Positions 7,967-17,900 of a stretch of 64,000 nucleotides of DNA are shown one piece after another (the stretch's first letter is position 1; each line of letters opens with the position of its first letter). The translations under genes and the position numbers were made by a program. The stretch spans positions 1-64,000 of the forward strand of contig NZ_JAMXDB010000005.1 in the NCBI RefSeq assembly GCF_024718545.1, in the 5' to 3' direction. The notes beneath the pieces were generated by a model that was not told the origin of the DNA, did not search any database, and was given only the letters and a program-made list of their open reading frames with translations. The DNA comes from Weissella fangxianensis (GTDB lineage Bacteria > Bacillota > Bacilli > Lactobacillales > Lactobacillaceae).

Positions 7967-8448
7967 TTGTTTTCATCCCTCTCCTTGTGCATTTGAACAG
8001 CTTCATCAACCAATGTTCCCTGCTGTTGTTTGATTGGTAAATCCATGACACGTCGATACATTGCTTCACCAGTTCCATTACCACCTAAGTTGTGATATGG
8101 ATCATATAGATGAATGTAGTTATCAATATCGTCAACTGTCGCCCAAACTTGATGTAACAAATGCCTACCTTCCTGATACACACGGTCATGTAAAACAGAT
8201 AATGAAGCTTCATCTTGCTGCTTCACCTTATCCACTAAAACCTGATGTTCTCGTTTGTAGACATCAATTAAAGGTTGCGTTGCCTGTTCAATCGCTTTGA
8301 TCAAATGTTCATCTTTTCTTTTTCGTCTCTGCCGAGACCAATTACCAATTGACTTGAATATTGGTAGTGCTGAAATAGCGCCGATTATTCCAACGATTAC
8401 TGAAATCTCCGTGAGACGTTGGTCAAATGTACTTGTTAATAACCACAA
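7963..8448 (-). CDS. Phage membrane-anchored coiled-coil protein of the lysis cassette
   Basis: An N-terminal membrane segment (around IVGIIGAISALPIF) is followed by a basic stretch and a long charged helix; the family is not recognised. It overlaps the holin start by 4 bp and could be a second holin, an antiholin or a holin-associated protein. An ATG exists at 8472 but has no ribosome site and falls within a few bases of the preceding terminator's T run; the in-frame TTG at 8448 has a full AAGGAGG 5 nt upstream and is preferred (161 aa). The long helix contains several Gln/Lys heptads. Confidence 0.65.
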   Translation of the reverse strand: MWLLTSTFDQRLTEISVIVGIIGAISALPIFKSIGNWSRQRRKRKDEHLIKAIEQATQPLIDVYKREHQVLVDKVKQQDEASLSVLHDRVYQEGRHLLHQVWATVDDIDNYIHLYDPYHNLGGNGTGEAMYRRVMDLPIKQQQGTLVDEAVQMHKERDENN

Positions 8449-8473
8449 ATTACCCTCCTTAAATTTGTGCATT

Positions 8474-8500
8474 AAAAAACACCTAGTAAATCACTAGATG
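8474..8500 (-). terminator. Terminator between tail genes and lysis cassette
   Basis: On the minus strand CATCTAGT and ACTAGGTG pair (one G-U) around a 5-nt loop, followed by six T. It separates the last tail gene from the lysis genes, so the lysis cassette must depend on readthrough, antitermination or an unseen promoter. Confidence 0.7.
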
Positions 8501-8501
8501 A

Positions 8502-9980
8502 TTAATTAATTGGGTAACAAACCTCGAATGACGCTTTTGTCCCAGAATCTTTTCCTGATGTAGTAGATGATGCCCGTGAAACTTGACCTTTATCATCCAC
8601 CATAAAGTTTCCAGACTTGCCAGCAGCAAACCAAGATTGCCAAATATCATGAGACGGCATGTACTCAGACGGCAAGGTAAAGAAGACGCTTCCCACATCT
8701 GCCACCACGTTTAGTATCTCAATATACACAATGCCATTTAGTAATCGGTAACGTGCAATATCGGCTTTTGCGCCATTTGTAAGTGTCATATTCTTCCACC
8801 CTGAATCAGTCATCAAGGTACCACCAATCGTGGTGTTACCAGAAAACGTCTTGTTACCTGCAACGGTTTCATTATTAGTATTGTGAACTACTTGACTATC
8901 TTGTGCCAGTAGGGTAGAAGTTGGAGTAATTAAAGGTGTCCAACCAGAACCTGTATACTTATCAAGGTATCCACTACTTGATAAGCGGAACGCTGGGGCA
9001 AGTGTTGGGTAACCTGCTTGCTGACCTGGCATGAAGTAGATATAACCATCTGAAGCGATAATTGTATGCTCATTACCGTGGTCGGAAATAGGTAAACCAG
9101 AGGCTGATGTATCAGCTAACCCATCATTGATGGCATCACCAAGTCCTTTTGCAGACTCTCCACCACCAACAATCGTAAGCCCCCCTGCGCCCAAAGCGAC
9201 ACCACTTCCATGACTAAACCCAGAGTAGTAGTGTCCAATGGCTTGTTTAATATTAAGATTTGTATCGTTCATCTCAAGGAATGGGGTAGCACCTGCTGAA
9301 GGGACGTGTTTGTATAACCAATCTGCCTCCATGATATGACTGACTTTTACGTCAGTAAAACTTTTTGTTCCTGTTGCCGATTGGTCCCCTGTGGTATTAA
9401 CAGTCTTGCTGTAGTCCACAACACCATCTTTACCAGCAGGACCTTGCGGACCAGTATCCCCTTTATCACCTTTTGGTCCTTGGATACCTTGTTTTCCCTG
9501 TATTCCTTGCGGACCTTGTGGACCAGTGTCTCCCTTATCACCTTTGGCAATCGTCTTCACATAATTAGCAACTGTTTTGTCCATTGCTGTTTTGACATCT
9601 GCTAAAACAGTATCAAATGTTACGTACGGGACTGTATTTCCTTTTAAACTGCGTAAATTTTTAACCACAGTAAATGAAATTGTACCTTCTGATGGGTAAA
9701 TTTCTACATCACCATCATCATTGGTTACACGAATTTCTAATTGATAGTCATCAGGGGTTAGTGTCGTTAATTTTTCATCTTTAAAGTCAACCCATACTTC
9801 CGTTCCAGCATTTACTGGTGTCGTATCAAATAAAAAACCGCTGTCGTTGGCAACGGTTAAGGTTAATTTTTTACCAGAAACATCCTGGACTGAGTTATCG
9901 TTCCATAAGCGAAATCTAAATATCGTAGCTGTATCAGAAACTTTATTAGATATATCGCCTAAAATTTTAACTGTCTTCAT
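8502..9980 (-). CDS. Baseplate/tail fibre protein, BppU N-terminus with collagen-like repeats
   Basis: This is a 492-aa protein. Residues 1-115 form a BppU-type domain (attachment to the baseplate), similar in layout to the N-terminus of the next upstream gene. Residues about 146-186 are Gly-X-Y collagen-like triplets ([13 protein letters not shown] and so on), which would form a trimeric shaft. The C-terminal 300 residues, rich in Gly, Ser and Thr, are probably the receptor-binding tip. It is the last tail gene before the lysis block, the usual place for host-range proteins. Confidence 0.8.
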   Translation of the reverse strand: MKTVKILGDISNKVSDTATIFRFRLWNDNSVQDVSGKKLTLTVANDSGFLFDTTPVNAGTEVWVDFKDEKLTTLTPDDYQLEIRVTNDDGDVEIYPSEGTISFTVVKNLRSLKGNTVPYVTFDTVLADVKTAMDKTVANYVKTIAKGDKGDTGPQGPQGIQGKQGIQGPKGDKGDTGPQGPAGKDGVVDYSKTVNTTGDQSATGTKSFTDVKVSHIMEADWLYKHVPSAGATPFLEMNDTNLNIKQAIGHYYSGFSHGSGVALGAGGLTIVGGGESAKGLGDAINDGLADTSASGLPISDHGNEHTIIASDGYIYFMPGQQAGYPTLAPAFRLSSSGYLDKYTGSGWTPLITPTSTLLAQDSQVVHNTNNETVAGNKTFSGNTTIGGTLMTDSGWKNMTLTNGAKADIARYRLLNGIVYIEILNVVADVGSVFFTLPSEYMPSHDIWQSWFAAGKSGNFMVDDKGQVSRASSTTSGKDSGTKASFEVCYPIN

Positions 9981-9992
9981 GTATCCCTCCGA

Positions 9993-11795
9993 TTAAATGT
10001 AATAGGTCAGGCTACCGTTTACCCAATCACCATCATTATTGCTGTCACCTTTATCCCAATTAAGACCAGTCTTAACTGTTGTATTTGGATAATCACCTTT
10101 ACCATCAATATCAAAAGTTGAGATAGTGATTGATTCAGTTCCTTTAGTCATACGAGTAGCTGAAATACCCCAAACCGCTGAATGAGGCATTGCCCACTTT
10201 GGCAATTTTGCAATGACCTTATTCTTAGTACGTGTTCCACCATAGACTAGAAAATGTAGTTGAATTTTTTGAGGAGCAATTTCAGTAACATAAGCATTAA
10301 AATTTCCTGCAGGATGGTTCTTCCAACCATTAACCAACTGTAATTCTTCGTATCGTAATTCCCCAGATAAACTATTAGTGGTAATAGAATCGACACCCCA
10401 TGACAACAATTTTTCTCGCTTCGAATCATCATTTGGCGTCCATGCTCCAACATTCAAATTGCGATTATGAGCGTCAATAACATTTTGTGCAGTTAGACCT
10501 GCGATGTTTACATCGACACCTGAATTAACACCCAAAGCAACGGCATCATCAAGAATCTGTTTTGTTACCTTATTAACCAGATAAGATACTTCCACTACTG
10601 GTAGACGTTTCTTTACCTCTTGTAGTGAGCCATAATCAAATGAGATAAACATCATTTCATTTTGTACATTGAACTTCTTAATGATTTTAATCAGGGAATC
10701 CCAATTGGCAGCGGTGTAATTGTCAGTAGAATCTTTCTTAATTTCAATAACTGGAATAATTCGCTTGTCTTTTGCAATGGTCAAAGCTTCTTCTAATGTT
10801 GGAATAACCAACTCAGAAGTTTCATATTGTCCTGCCTTACTTCCATTGCTAATTGGTATCTTACGCAAATCGGCAAAATTATATGAACTAATGGCACCAG
10901 ACTTAGTGGTCATACGGTCAATGTTGCCATCATGCATAACCACCCAATGGCCGTCTTTGGTTACATGAATGTCAATTTCCATACCAGAATGATTAGCAAT
11001 TTTACGCATGGCTACCAAAGAATTTTCTGGTGCAATCTTTTGCGCCCCACGATGTGCAAAGAATTTCGTTCCAACTTTAAAGGCTGGATGTGATAGTGCT
11101 TCCGCGTACGTGTGGCCGCCAAATTTATTGGCATCATCTGCTTTACCATGGAGATCACCGGTTACATCACCAGTCACCTTTCCTTCAACAGTTCCTTTTA
11201 CAATAACGTCTTTATCAAACGTATTATTTTCTTTGAATTCATTAGTCTTATTCTTAACCGCCACTTCATTACTATTGATTGTATTCACATAATCATTAAT
11301 CGTTGCCTTCAGCTTGTCATAAGCTGACTGAAAGCCATCTAACTTACCTTTGACTTCATTAATAATTTTTTGAATTGAATCGATATAATCTTGTGATGCA
11401 CGCGTAGAAATGACGATACCATTTTCAAACACAGTGAACATAATCGGAATGGTAGAAACAACTGTATTTTTATTATCAGTAACTGTTAAAAAGGCTTCTT
11501 TAATATCACCCACTGCTTCATACATTTCATTTGGAATATACATTGAAAATAAGCCAGCAGTCGCTGAAATCATCTCATTAATACCATTGATCACCTTAAT
11601 TTTATCAGCTGAATCGCGAGCTTTTAATGTCACATCTTGGTTAGTTAAGTCATGTGGCAATCCATTGTCTTTCATTGCAAAGTATACAATGCGGCCGTTA
11701 TCACCTTGTCGACCACTCAAATCTTCCACCACTGTTGAATCCGTTTTATTTAACGTTGTATCAACTACTGTATATCGGCCTTGTTTTTCTGCCAT
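9993..11795 (-). CDS. Baseplate protein with glycerophosphodiester phosphodiesterase domain
   Basis: This is a 600-aa protein: BppU-like N-terminus (about 1-130), a helical linker, a GDPD domain (about 245-460), and a C-terminal beta-rich domain. The GDPD signature is intact: AHRG, PEN, EIDIHVTKDGHWVVMHD with its acidic pair and second His, and a later EIK. GDPD domains on tail proteins are thought to cut glycerol-phosphate teichoic acids during adsorption; that role is inferred from the family and position. It lies 13 nt upstream of the collagen-like tail gene. Confidence 0.85.
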   Translation of the reverse strand: MAEKQGRYTVVDTTLNKTDSTVVEDLSGRQGDNGRIVYFAMKDNGLPHDLTNQDVTLKARDSADKIKVINGINEMISATAGLFSMYIPNEMYEAVGDIKEAFLTVTDNKNTVVSTIPIMFTVFENGIVISTRASQDYIDSIQKIINEVKGKLDGFQSAYDKLKATINDYVNTINSNEVAVKNKTNEFKENNTFDKDVIVKGTVEGKVTGDVTGDLHGKADDANKFGGHTYAEALSHPAFKVGTKFFAHRGAQKIAPENSLVAMRKIANHSGMEIDIHVTKDGHWVVMHDGNIDRMTTKSGAISSYNFADLRKIPISNGSKAGQYETSELVIPTLEEALTIAKDKRIIPVIEIKKDSTDNYTAANWDSLIKIIKKFNVQNEMMFISFDYGSLQEVKKRLPVVEVSYLVNKVTKQILDDAVALGVNSGVDVNIAGLTAQNVIDAHNRNLNVGAWTPNDDSKREKLLSWGVDSITTNSLSGELRYEELQLVNGWKNHPAGNFNAYVTEIAPQKIQLHFLVYGGTRTKNKVIAKLPKWAMPHSAVWGISATRMTKGTESITISTFDIDGKGDYPNTTVKTGLNWDKGDSNNDGDWVNGSLTYYI

Positions 11796-11799
11796 AATT

Positions 11800-12180
11800 T
11801 TACTCCTTCATTAGTTTGTTTAATTCCATAATTTGATTAAAAGTATCTAGTGATCTATTCAATTCGATTAATGTTTTTTTGTAGTCGTCAACCAAAAGGT
11901 TCAAATCACTACCTTTATTTGTATAGTAAATTTTTTTAACATTAATATTTCCAAATGGATTCATGTGATATGACGTTAAAGTATCCACTAACAAGTTATG
12001 CCATCTTATTAATTGATCTAATGTATCAATTAAATAAATATAGGTTTTTTCATTAACCACAGTAATTCCAAAAGGGCCACCGGAAGTTGGTGGATAATTT
12101 ATCATATATAGCTCATACAACCTTTTATGAAGTTTGTATAATGCACCATCCACATCATTCAATTTTTCTGTGTCGAACAT
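11800..12180 (-). CDS. Hypothetical tail-region protein
   Basis: This 126-aa, mostly alpha-helical, aromatic-rich protein starts MFDTEKLNDVDGALYKLHKR. The family is not recognised. It sits between the tail GH25 enzyme and the GDPD baseplate gene with 3-4 nt gaps, so it is translated with them and is probably a small baseplate or adaptor component. Confidence 0.65.
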   Translation of the reverse strand: MFDTEKLNDVDGALYKLHKRLYELYMINYPPTSGGPFGITVVNEKTYIYLIDTLDQLIRWHNLLVDTLTSYHMNPFGNINVKKIYYTNKGSDLNLLVDDYKKTLIELNRSLDTFNQIMELNKLMKE

Positions 12181-12183
12181 AAG

Positions 12184-12993
12184 CTACTCCTTTTTAACAG
12201 CGGTTAATTTACCCGTGTTATCTACTCTCAACTCAAATTTCGTACCGTTAGGGCTTTCCAAAATATTTAATTCCGGTTTCCCTGCAACAGCCTGCCAATG
12301 TGTATAAGCATACGCACGGTTACCGTTGTCATCACTGTATTGAATAATAGGGGTAATGGTGGTTGGCACAATATCACCAGTTTTGGCTAACTTTGCCCAA
12401 TCATCTTTGCCCCCATAAAATTTATTTAAATCAAGGCTGCCGTTGTAGCCAGGTAAATTACCGTGTGAACTATATTGATAAATTGTTGGTGTCGTCCAAC
12501 TACCAAATACCGTGTTATCTGTCCAAGGCTCTTCTTGATAGCCAGTTGATTCTTCAGAAGCATACTGAGCACACCACAATCCATAATCTTTAGAAACAAT
12601 AGACCAATCGTAAGCGTTAGTGACTGATTTACTCATGTAGATTAGAGGCTTAACTTTTGTCTGCTTATACACATAATCTAGCCATGTTTTAGCATAACTA
12701 ACTCCTTTGGTAACAACTTCACCTTCCCAATCTAAAGTTAATACCGCTTCACCAACATAATCTTTAACATTATTTAAAAAATATTTAGCCTCCGCCTCTG
12801 CTCCGGAACCATCGGCATAGTGATAAACGCCTAACAGCTTTTTAGTTTTTTTAGCACTAATATACTGACTTGTTCTGACAGGCGATAAATAATCTACACC
12901 CTGTGTCATTTTAACAATGATAAAATCAGCAGATACTTTAGATAAATCAATATCTGGTTGCCAATTTGAAACATCTATTCCGTTCAGTGTCAT
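12184..12993 (-). CDS. Tail-associated GH25 lysozyme
   Basis: This is a 269-aa muramidase: NGIDVSNWQPDIDL at the front and TLDWEGE (Asp and Glu) match GH25 active-site strands. About 60 C-terminal residues (from TPIIQYSDDNGN) form a small extra domain. The ATG at 12993 follows GGAGAGGTGG and overlaps the upstream stop as ATGA; an in-frame start at 13017 is less likely. There is no signal peptide, and the gene lies inside the tail module, so it probably digests peptidoglycan during DNA injection rather than at lysis. It is a second GH25 distinct from the secreted lysin. Confidence 0.85.
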   Translation of the reverse strand: MTLNGIDVSNWQPDIDLSKVSADFIIVKMTQGVDYLSPVRTSQYISAKKTKKLLGVYHYADGSGAEAEAKYFLNNVKDYVGEAVLTLDWEGEVVTKGVSYAKTWLDYVYKQTKVKPLIYMSKSVTNAYDWSIVSKDYGLWCAQYASEESTGYQEEPWTDNTVFGSWTTPTIYQYSSHGNLPGYNGSLDLNKFYGGKDDWAKLAKTGDIVPTTITPIIQYSDDNGNRAYAYTHWQAVAGKPELNILESPNGTKFELRVDNTGKLTAVKKE

Positions 12994-14117
12994 TCTTCCA
13001 CCTCTCCTATGTTCCATAGTTTTCGATTAGCATCAGTATTTATAATGTTTCCTATATTGGTTTGTAAGTTTGAAATAGTTTTACCCAACGTTTCATTGCT
13101 TTTACGAGCTTTTTGTAAATTAGTGTAGTTACGAGCATAATCAAACAGTTTATTACCAAACGTCACAGTATCAGATTGTTTCGCATCCTGTGGATGTATG
13201 GTCATACCAATAATGCGTACATCCACATCCACTCCCAGACGATCCTTAATAAGACCAGAATTACCAATGGCAACGTTGTTAATTTCTGATAGTTTCGCAT
13301 GATGCTCAAACTCAGCTTGTTCCATTGTGTACTGGACGATTGGATAATCTTGCAATTTTGATTTGATATAAGCTAATAATGAATTATTATCTGTGAAGCG
13401 ATCATCCTGAACGGTTGCTGCTTGTTTAATGCCCCAAATAGTCTGAGCAGGACTGTTGTATTCGGCCGTAGCTTCATACGTTCCATCATCCTTTTGCTTA
13501 CCCAACCCTTTAATTTTGGTACGAATATTACTGTAATCTTCAGTCCATTGAATTTTGCTGGCATTATAGCCGTCAATAAAAACAAACTGATTAGCTTGTC
13601 CTAATTTTTTATAAATATGAATGGTCCAGTTGTTAAGATAAAATTCAAGTTTGAAATCATCTTTCAACGTGTTCATCAATAGCGAATCGGCATAGTCAGC
13701 ACCAAAACCATCACTAAACGAATAGTTATTGAACTTATCGTGTATGACATATTTAAATGATGTACCGTTGGTAATCAGCTTCATACACTTATCCAAACTT
13801 TGCGAACCAGTCAATTTATTTTCCACGTACCTATCGTGTAAGTCCGTCCCAACATGGACAGCTGATACTTGATACGTGCGTACGTCACCAGTAGATGTGG
13901 GGCTCACGTTGCTCAGGCGGAACCATTGGCCAGTTTCAGGCACAAGCACTCTTGTTTGTGGCAACATAGCTTCTGCAGCTATCTTATTGCGATCGTTAGC
14001 CACAAAACTAAATGACAAAGTGCTAAACTCATTCAATGTCTCTGTAATTGATAAGTTATTGACAACTGCTGGGACTTCATCAAGATGAGCTGTATATGCA
14101 TAAACTATATTTGCCAT
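12990..14117 (-). CDS. Tail-associated protein (Tal / prophage endopeptidase tail family)
   Basis: This 375-aa protein starts MANIVYAYTAHLDEVPAVVNNL and has the beta-rich fold and spacing of Gp44/Tal tail-tip proteins that follow Dit in siphophages. It forms the central hub through which the tape measure exits. Overlaps Dit upstream by 1 bp and the tail GH25 gene downstream by 4 bp, indicating coupled translation. Confidence 0.8.
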   Translation of the reverse strand: MANIVYAYTAHLDEVPAVVNNLSITETLNEFSTLSFSFVANDRNKIAAEAMLPQTRVLVPETGQWFRLSNVSPTSTGDVRTYQVSAVHVGTDLHDRYVENKLTGSQSLDKCMKLITNGTSFKYVIHDKFNNYSFSDGFGADYADSLLMNTLKDDFKLEFYLNNWTIHIYKKLGQANQFVFIDGYNASKIQWTEDYSNIRTKIKGLGKQKDDGTYEATAEYNSPAQTIWGIKQAATVQDDRFTDNNSLLAYIKSKLQDYPIVQYTMEQAEFEHHAKLSEINNVAIGNSGLIKDRLGVDVDVRIIGMTIHPQDAKQSDTVTFGNKLFDYARNYTNLQKARKSNETLGKTISNLQTNIGNIINTDANRKLWNIGEVEE

Positions 14118-14953
14118 TAATAGTAAAACCTCGTTTCAAATGAAATCGTGAAACCACTCGCACCAGTAATTTCCATATCGTTGTACCCCTGTGCGAAGTC
14201 TAGGAAACTGCGACTCGAGTAATCATTACCCAGCCGTTGAATACCATTAACGATTGGAACTAGCCCAACTAATTTAAAACTATCGTTATCCGTCAGCGCC
14301 TTTTTATACGTAAAGGCTTGGTTAGTGGTCTTATTCGTAATTGTCAGTCCGTTTGGTGCGCTACCTTTAAACGTGATGGTGACTGGTCGTTCATCAGCCA
14401 ATAATGGAATGACTGACGGATTGTAGACTTTAAAACTTGCCGTTGTAAATTCGTACTGATAATCATTAAATGGCACACCGAGGCTCGCATCATAGTCAAC
14501 GCCATTCACTTTGGCTTTTTGTAGTGTTGTGGCGATACTTTCTGCAAAGCCCTCATAACAAACCAGGCTAATTGCCACATTTTTAGCTTTCCAGTAATTA
14601 CCTAATCGGGGGTAAGTGAACGCATCAGCAACTACTTTCCAACGCATAAACGGCGTTCGTAAACTAATCACGTAAAAAGGCTCCACACTACTAAATATTT
14701 TTAGTACCTTGAGCCTTTGTAATTCGTAATCAAAATTATCGTGTGCAAATACATCAAACGTTATAGGAATCGTGGTCTGTGTGACCTGTGTGCCTGTTAA
14801 AGACGCCCCATAATCACTCGTCTGTGCGTAAGTATGCGCATAGGCTGGTGATGGTGGGTCAAACTTAACAACACGAATACCTTCTGCCCCTAAATCATAG
14901 ACAGTTCCATCTAACTTTTGAATTAAAATGTCACTTTGAAATTTAGTAGCCAT
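14117..14953 (-). CDS. Distal tail protein (Dit)
   Basis: This is a 278-aa protein. The N-terminal region (GAEGIRVVKFDPPSPAYAHTYA) and overall length match the siphophage tail component (Dit) family that forms the hexameric ring joining the tail tube to the baseplate. It follows the tape measure gene with an 11-bp overlap and precedes Tal, the canonical order. Confidence 0.85.
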   Translation of the reverse strand: MATKFQSDILIQKLDGTVYDLGAEGIRVVKFDPPSPAYAHTYAQTSDYGASLTGTQVTQTTIPITFDVFAHDNFDYELQRLKVLKIFSSVEPFYVISLRTPFMRWKVVADAFTYPRLGNYWKAKNVAISLVCYEGFAESIATTLQKAKVNGVDYDASLGVPFNDYQYEFTTASFKVYNPSVIPLLADERPVTITFKGSAPNGLTITNKTTNQAFTYKKALTDNDSFKLVGLVPIVNGIQRLGNDYSSRSFLDFAQGYNDMEITGASGFTISFETRFYY

Positions 14954-17900
14954 ACATATTACCTGTTGTTTGTCCTTTCAGTTGAATATCTTGATTTTGC
15001 AGTACCCTAATCTTTGGATACGTAGCACGAGCGACTTCGCCACTGTCTAATTGCACGACCATATGAACATCCCCACTTAGGTCAACACCACCGTTTGATT
15101 GGTTGACACTTTTTGCGTGTGATCCATGTGGTACTTGCGCAATCATGTTAGATTGTGAGCCACTCTTAGCCGTATTAACGACTTGTGCTAACTTAGCTGC
15201 AAAACTATTAGGCTGCTTATCAGCAGTCTCCTTAATTGAACCTAGAATGGTCTCATCAGCACTGCGACGATTTGGATTAATCACCCATTCATCTTCGCCA
15301 TCTACTTCGCCGACTAAGCCAACACCATTAGTTCGGCCGCCATTAGCGTACCAATGATGGTTTTTCCAGAAAGCATAAGCATTTTTAATACCGCCATAAC
15401 GTCCATTAACGTATGACTTCATCCACTTCAATTGCGTGATTGGGTTAGTCATGTAATCAGATCCAAACGAAGCCATCTTTGAAGGTGGCAATGCTTGCCC
15501 GATACCATAAGCACTAGAACTAGGGTTTTGCGCCTTAGGGTTCCAACCAGACTCATGGTTAATAATGTAATTCCATTTGTCGAAGTTACTCTTGACACCT
15601 GCTTGCTTTAACCAATTCTTATGTGACCCACTAGGCTTGGCTCCTGGTCCGGATGCTTGCTCGCCACCACCATTAAATGAACCTAATAAGCCGCTCATCA
15701 TATCTGAAACCCAATCAAATATACCACCAACTTGTGATCTAATCAGTTTCTGTAATGGCGAGTCTGACTTATTGGCGCTTTTCTTACCCTTAGCGGCACT
15801 TTTACCGAAGTCTAGGAATGTCGTTGCATCTCCAAACTTTAAACCACTAGACTTATAATACTTTCCATTACCACCATAGTTATAACCTTCTTCACTGTAC
15901 CGACCATTATTAACGCCAGTAACAACTGAAACGTGGTTACCGTATTTAGAACCTTTAGAATATACAGCCACATCACCAACGCTAGGTGTGCTTTTATGCT
16001 TTGCACGAGCGCTTGTCCAATTAGAACCATTACCTAAGCCTGTGAACAACCTCGGTTTAACACCAACATTTGCCAAACGACTGGCAACGAATGATACACA
16101 CTCTCTAAAGAAGTAACCCCACGGATCACCACTTGGCGCACCTTCATCCTTGCTTTTATTCTTAAAACGATAGTCATCACCTAAACCACCGCTACCACTA
16201 CCAGACATAGTGTCTTTGAGCATTTTCCATAGCTCATGCCACCAATTACTCTGTTGACCTTTAACACCCTTGCTTCCACCAACGGCAGAACCCAAAGAGC
16301 TAAAAGCCTTACCAGATAAGCCACCAAACCCTTTGGTCATTGGGTTGAATACCTTATCTTCGATATACTTCACGGGGTGCATGGCTATGTTTAAGAAGTC
16401 CTTGGCTTTACCAGTTGCAGATGAAATAGCGTCACTAATATCGTCTGCCACGTCTCCAAAGAAACTCTTAACACTACCAAACCAGCCATTAGTACCTTTA
16501 GCGAATTGACGACCGCCTAGCATTGACTGGGTAACGCTGGCAGGCACGACAGTCTCACCACCTTCGAAGTTAACCAATCGATTACGACCAGGCAAGATAG
16601 TTCCCTGCCCTTTGTTATCAATGATCAACTCTTGTCCAGTAGGACTATCGAAACCATCATTAACCATAGCTAGTCCACTTGGCGCACCAGCAGTACCAGT
16701 CGCCAACTTCTTTAAGGGTTTGATTGTTTGCTTTTTACCACCAAAGTTATGGATAACCCCATTAATGCCACTAACGCCAGTATTGATGAAGCCAATAATA
16801 CCGTTCATACCATCTTTAGCCAAACCTTTAATGTCGTCCCATATATCACTGAAAAAGTCTTTAATACCCGTCCACATATTCGTCCAGGTTTTAGAGACAT
16901 TAGTTCCAAAGCCACTTAGTTTATCGCTCATCCAATTCCAAGCATTAGAAGCGGTCTTTTTAATACCATTCCAGATATCCGTAAAGAAACTAGAAATACT
17001 ACTCCAGACTTTATTCCATGTCTTTTGGATAGACTTCAATAAACTAGAAATTATACTGGTAAACCAATCATAGATTTTTCCAAAGAATTTTTTAATACCG
17101 TTCCAAATGCCTTCGAAGAAGTTAGAAATAGCATGCCAACTCTTACGCCAAACCCTAGAAATATGAGCCATCATCTTCGATAGGTATGAACTGACGGCAT
17201 TAATTGCATTGGCAAACAAGCGCTTGATACCATGTTTGCCATTCCAAATATTGCCAAAGAAGTCTGCAATAGCCCCCCAAACTTTACTCCATGTTTTTGA
17301 GATACCTCCTAACACTTTATGCATAACACTACTAATTGCATTAATAGCATCGTTGAACAATCGCTTAATACCATGTTTACCATTCCAAATATTATCAAAG
17401 AAGTCTGCAATGGCTCCCCAAACTTTGTTCCATGTTGTTGAGATACCATTTAGAACATCACCTAACACATCTGAAATCGCATTGATAGCGTCACTGAATG
17501 TCCGCTTGACACCATGCTTTCCATTCCAAAGTTCATCAAAGAAATCAGAAATAGCATTCCAAACTTTACTCCACGTTTTTTGAATCGGTCGCCATATGTT
17601 TATTAGAAAATCTGTTAAACCATTCCAAATTTTTTTAACGCCTTTAACAAAGTTATTAAAGAATTTCTTTAAAGGCTTAACTAATGGCTTGGTAATTGCT
17701 ATACCAATACCAATTGGCAGTGCTAGAGCGTAAAGCATTGCTTTACCAAACCCAATAGCAATTTTCTTGACAGCTTTAATAAATTTATTCCAACCTTTTT
17801 TGAAACCTTTAACAAGGCCACTAAACCAATCACCGATAGCATCGGCACCCTTACCAATTGATTTGCCAATACCTTTAAACCACTTACCAATATTTTTAAC

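Noticed and set aside
9423-9542. Regular repeats as a CRISPR array
   Set aside because: They encode Gly-X-Y collagen triplets in frame within a tail protein; no conserved repeat-spacer pattern.
17200-17600. 144-bp spaced direct repeats as a CRISPR or satellite
   Set aside because: They are in-frame tandem protein repeats of the tape measure.
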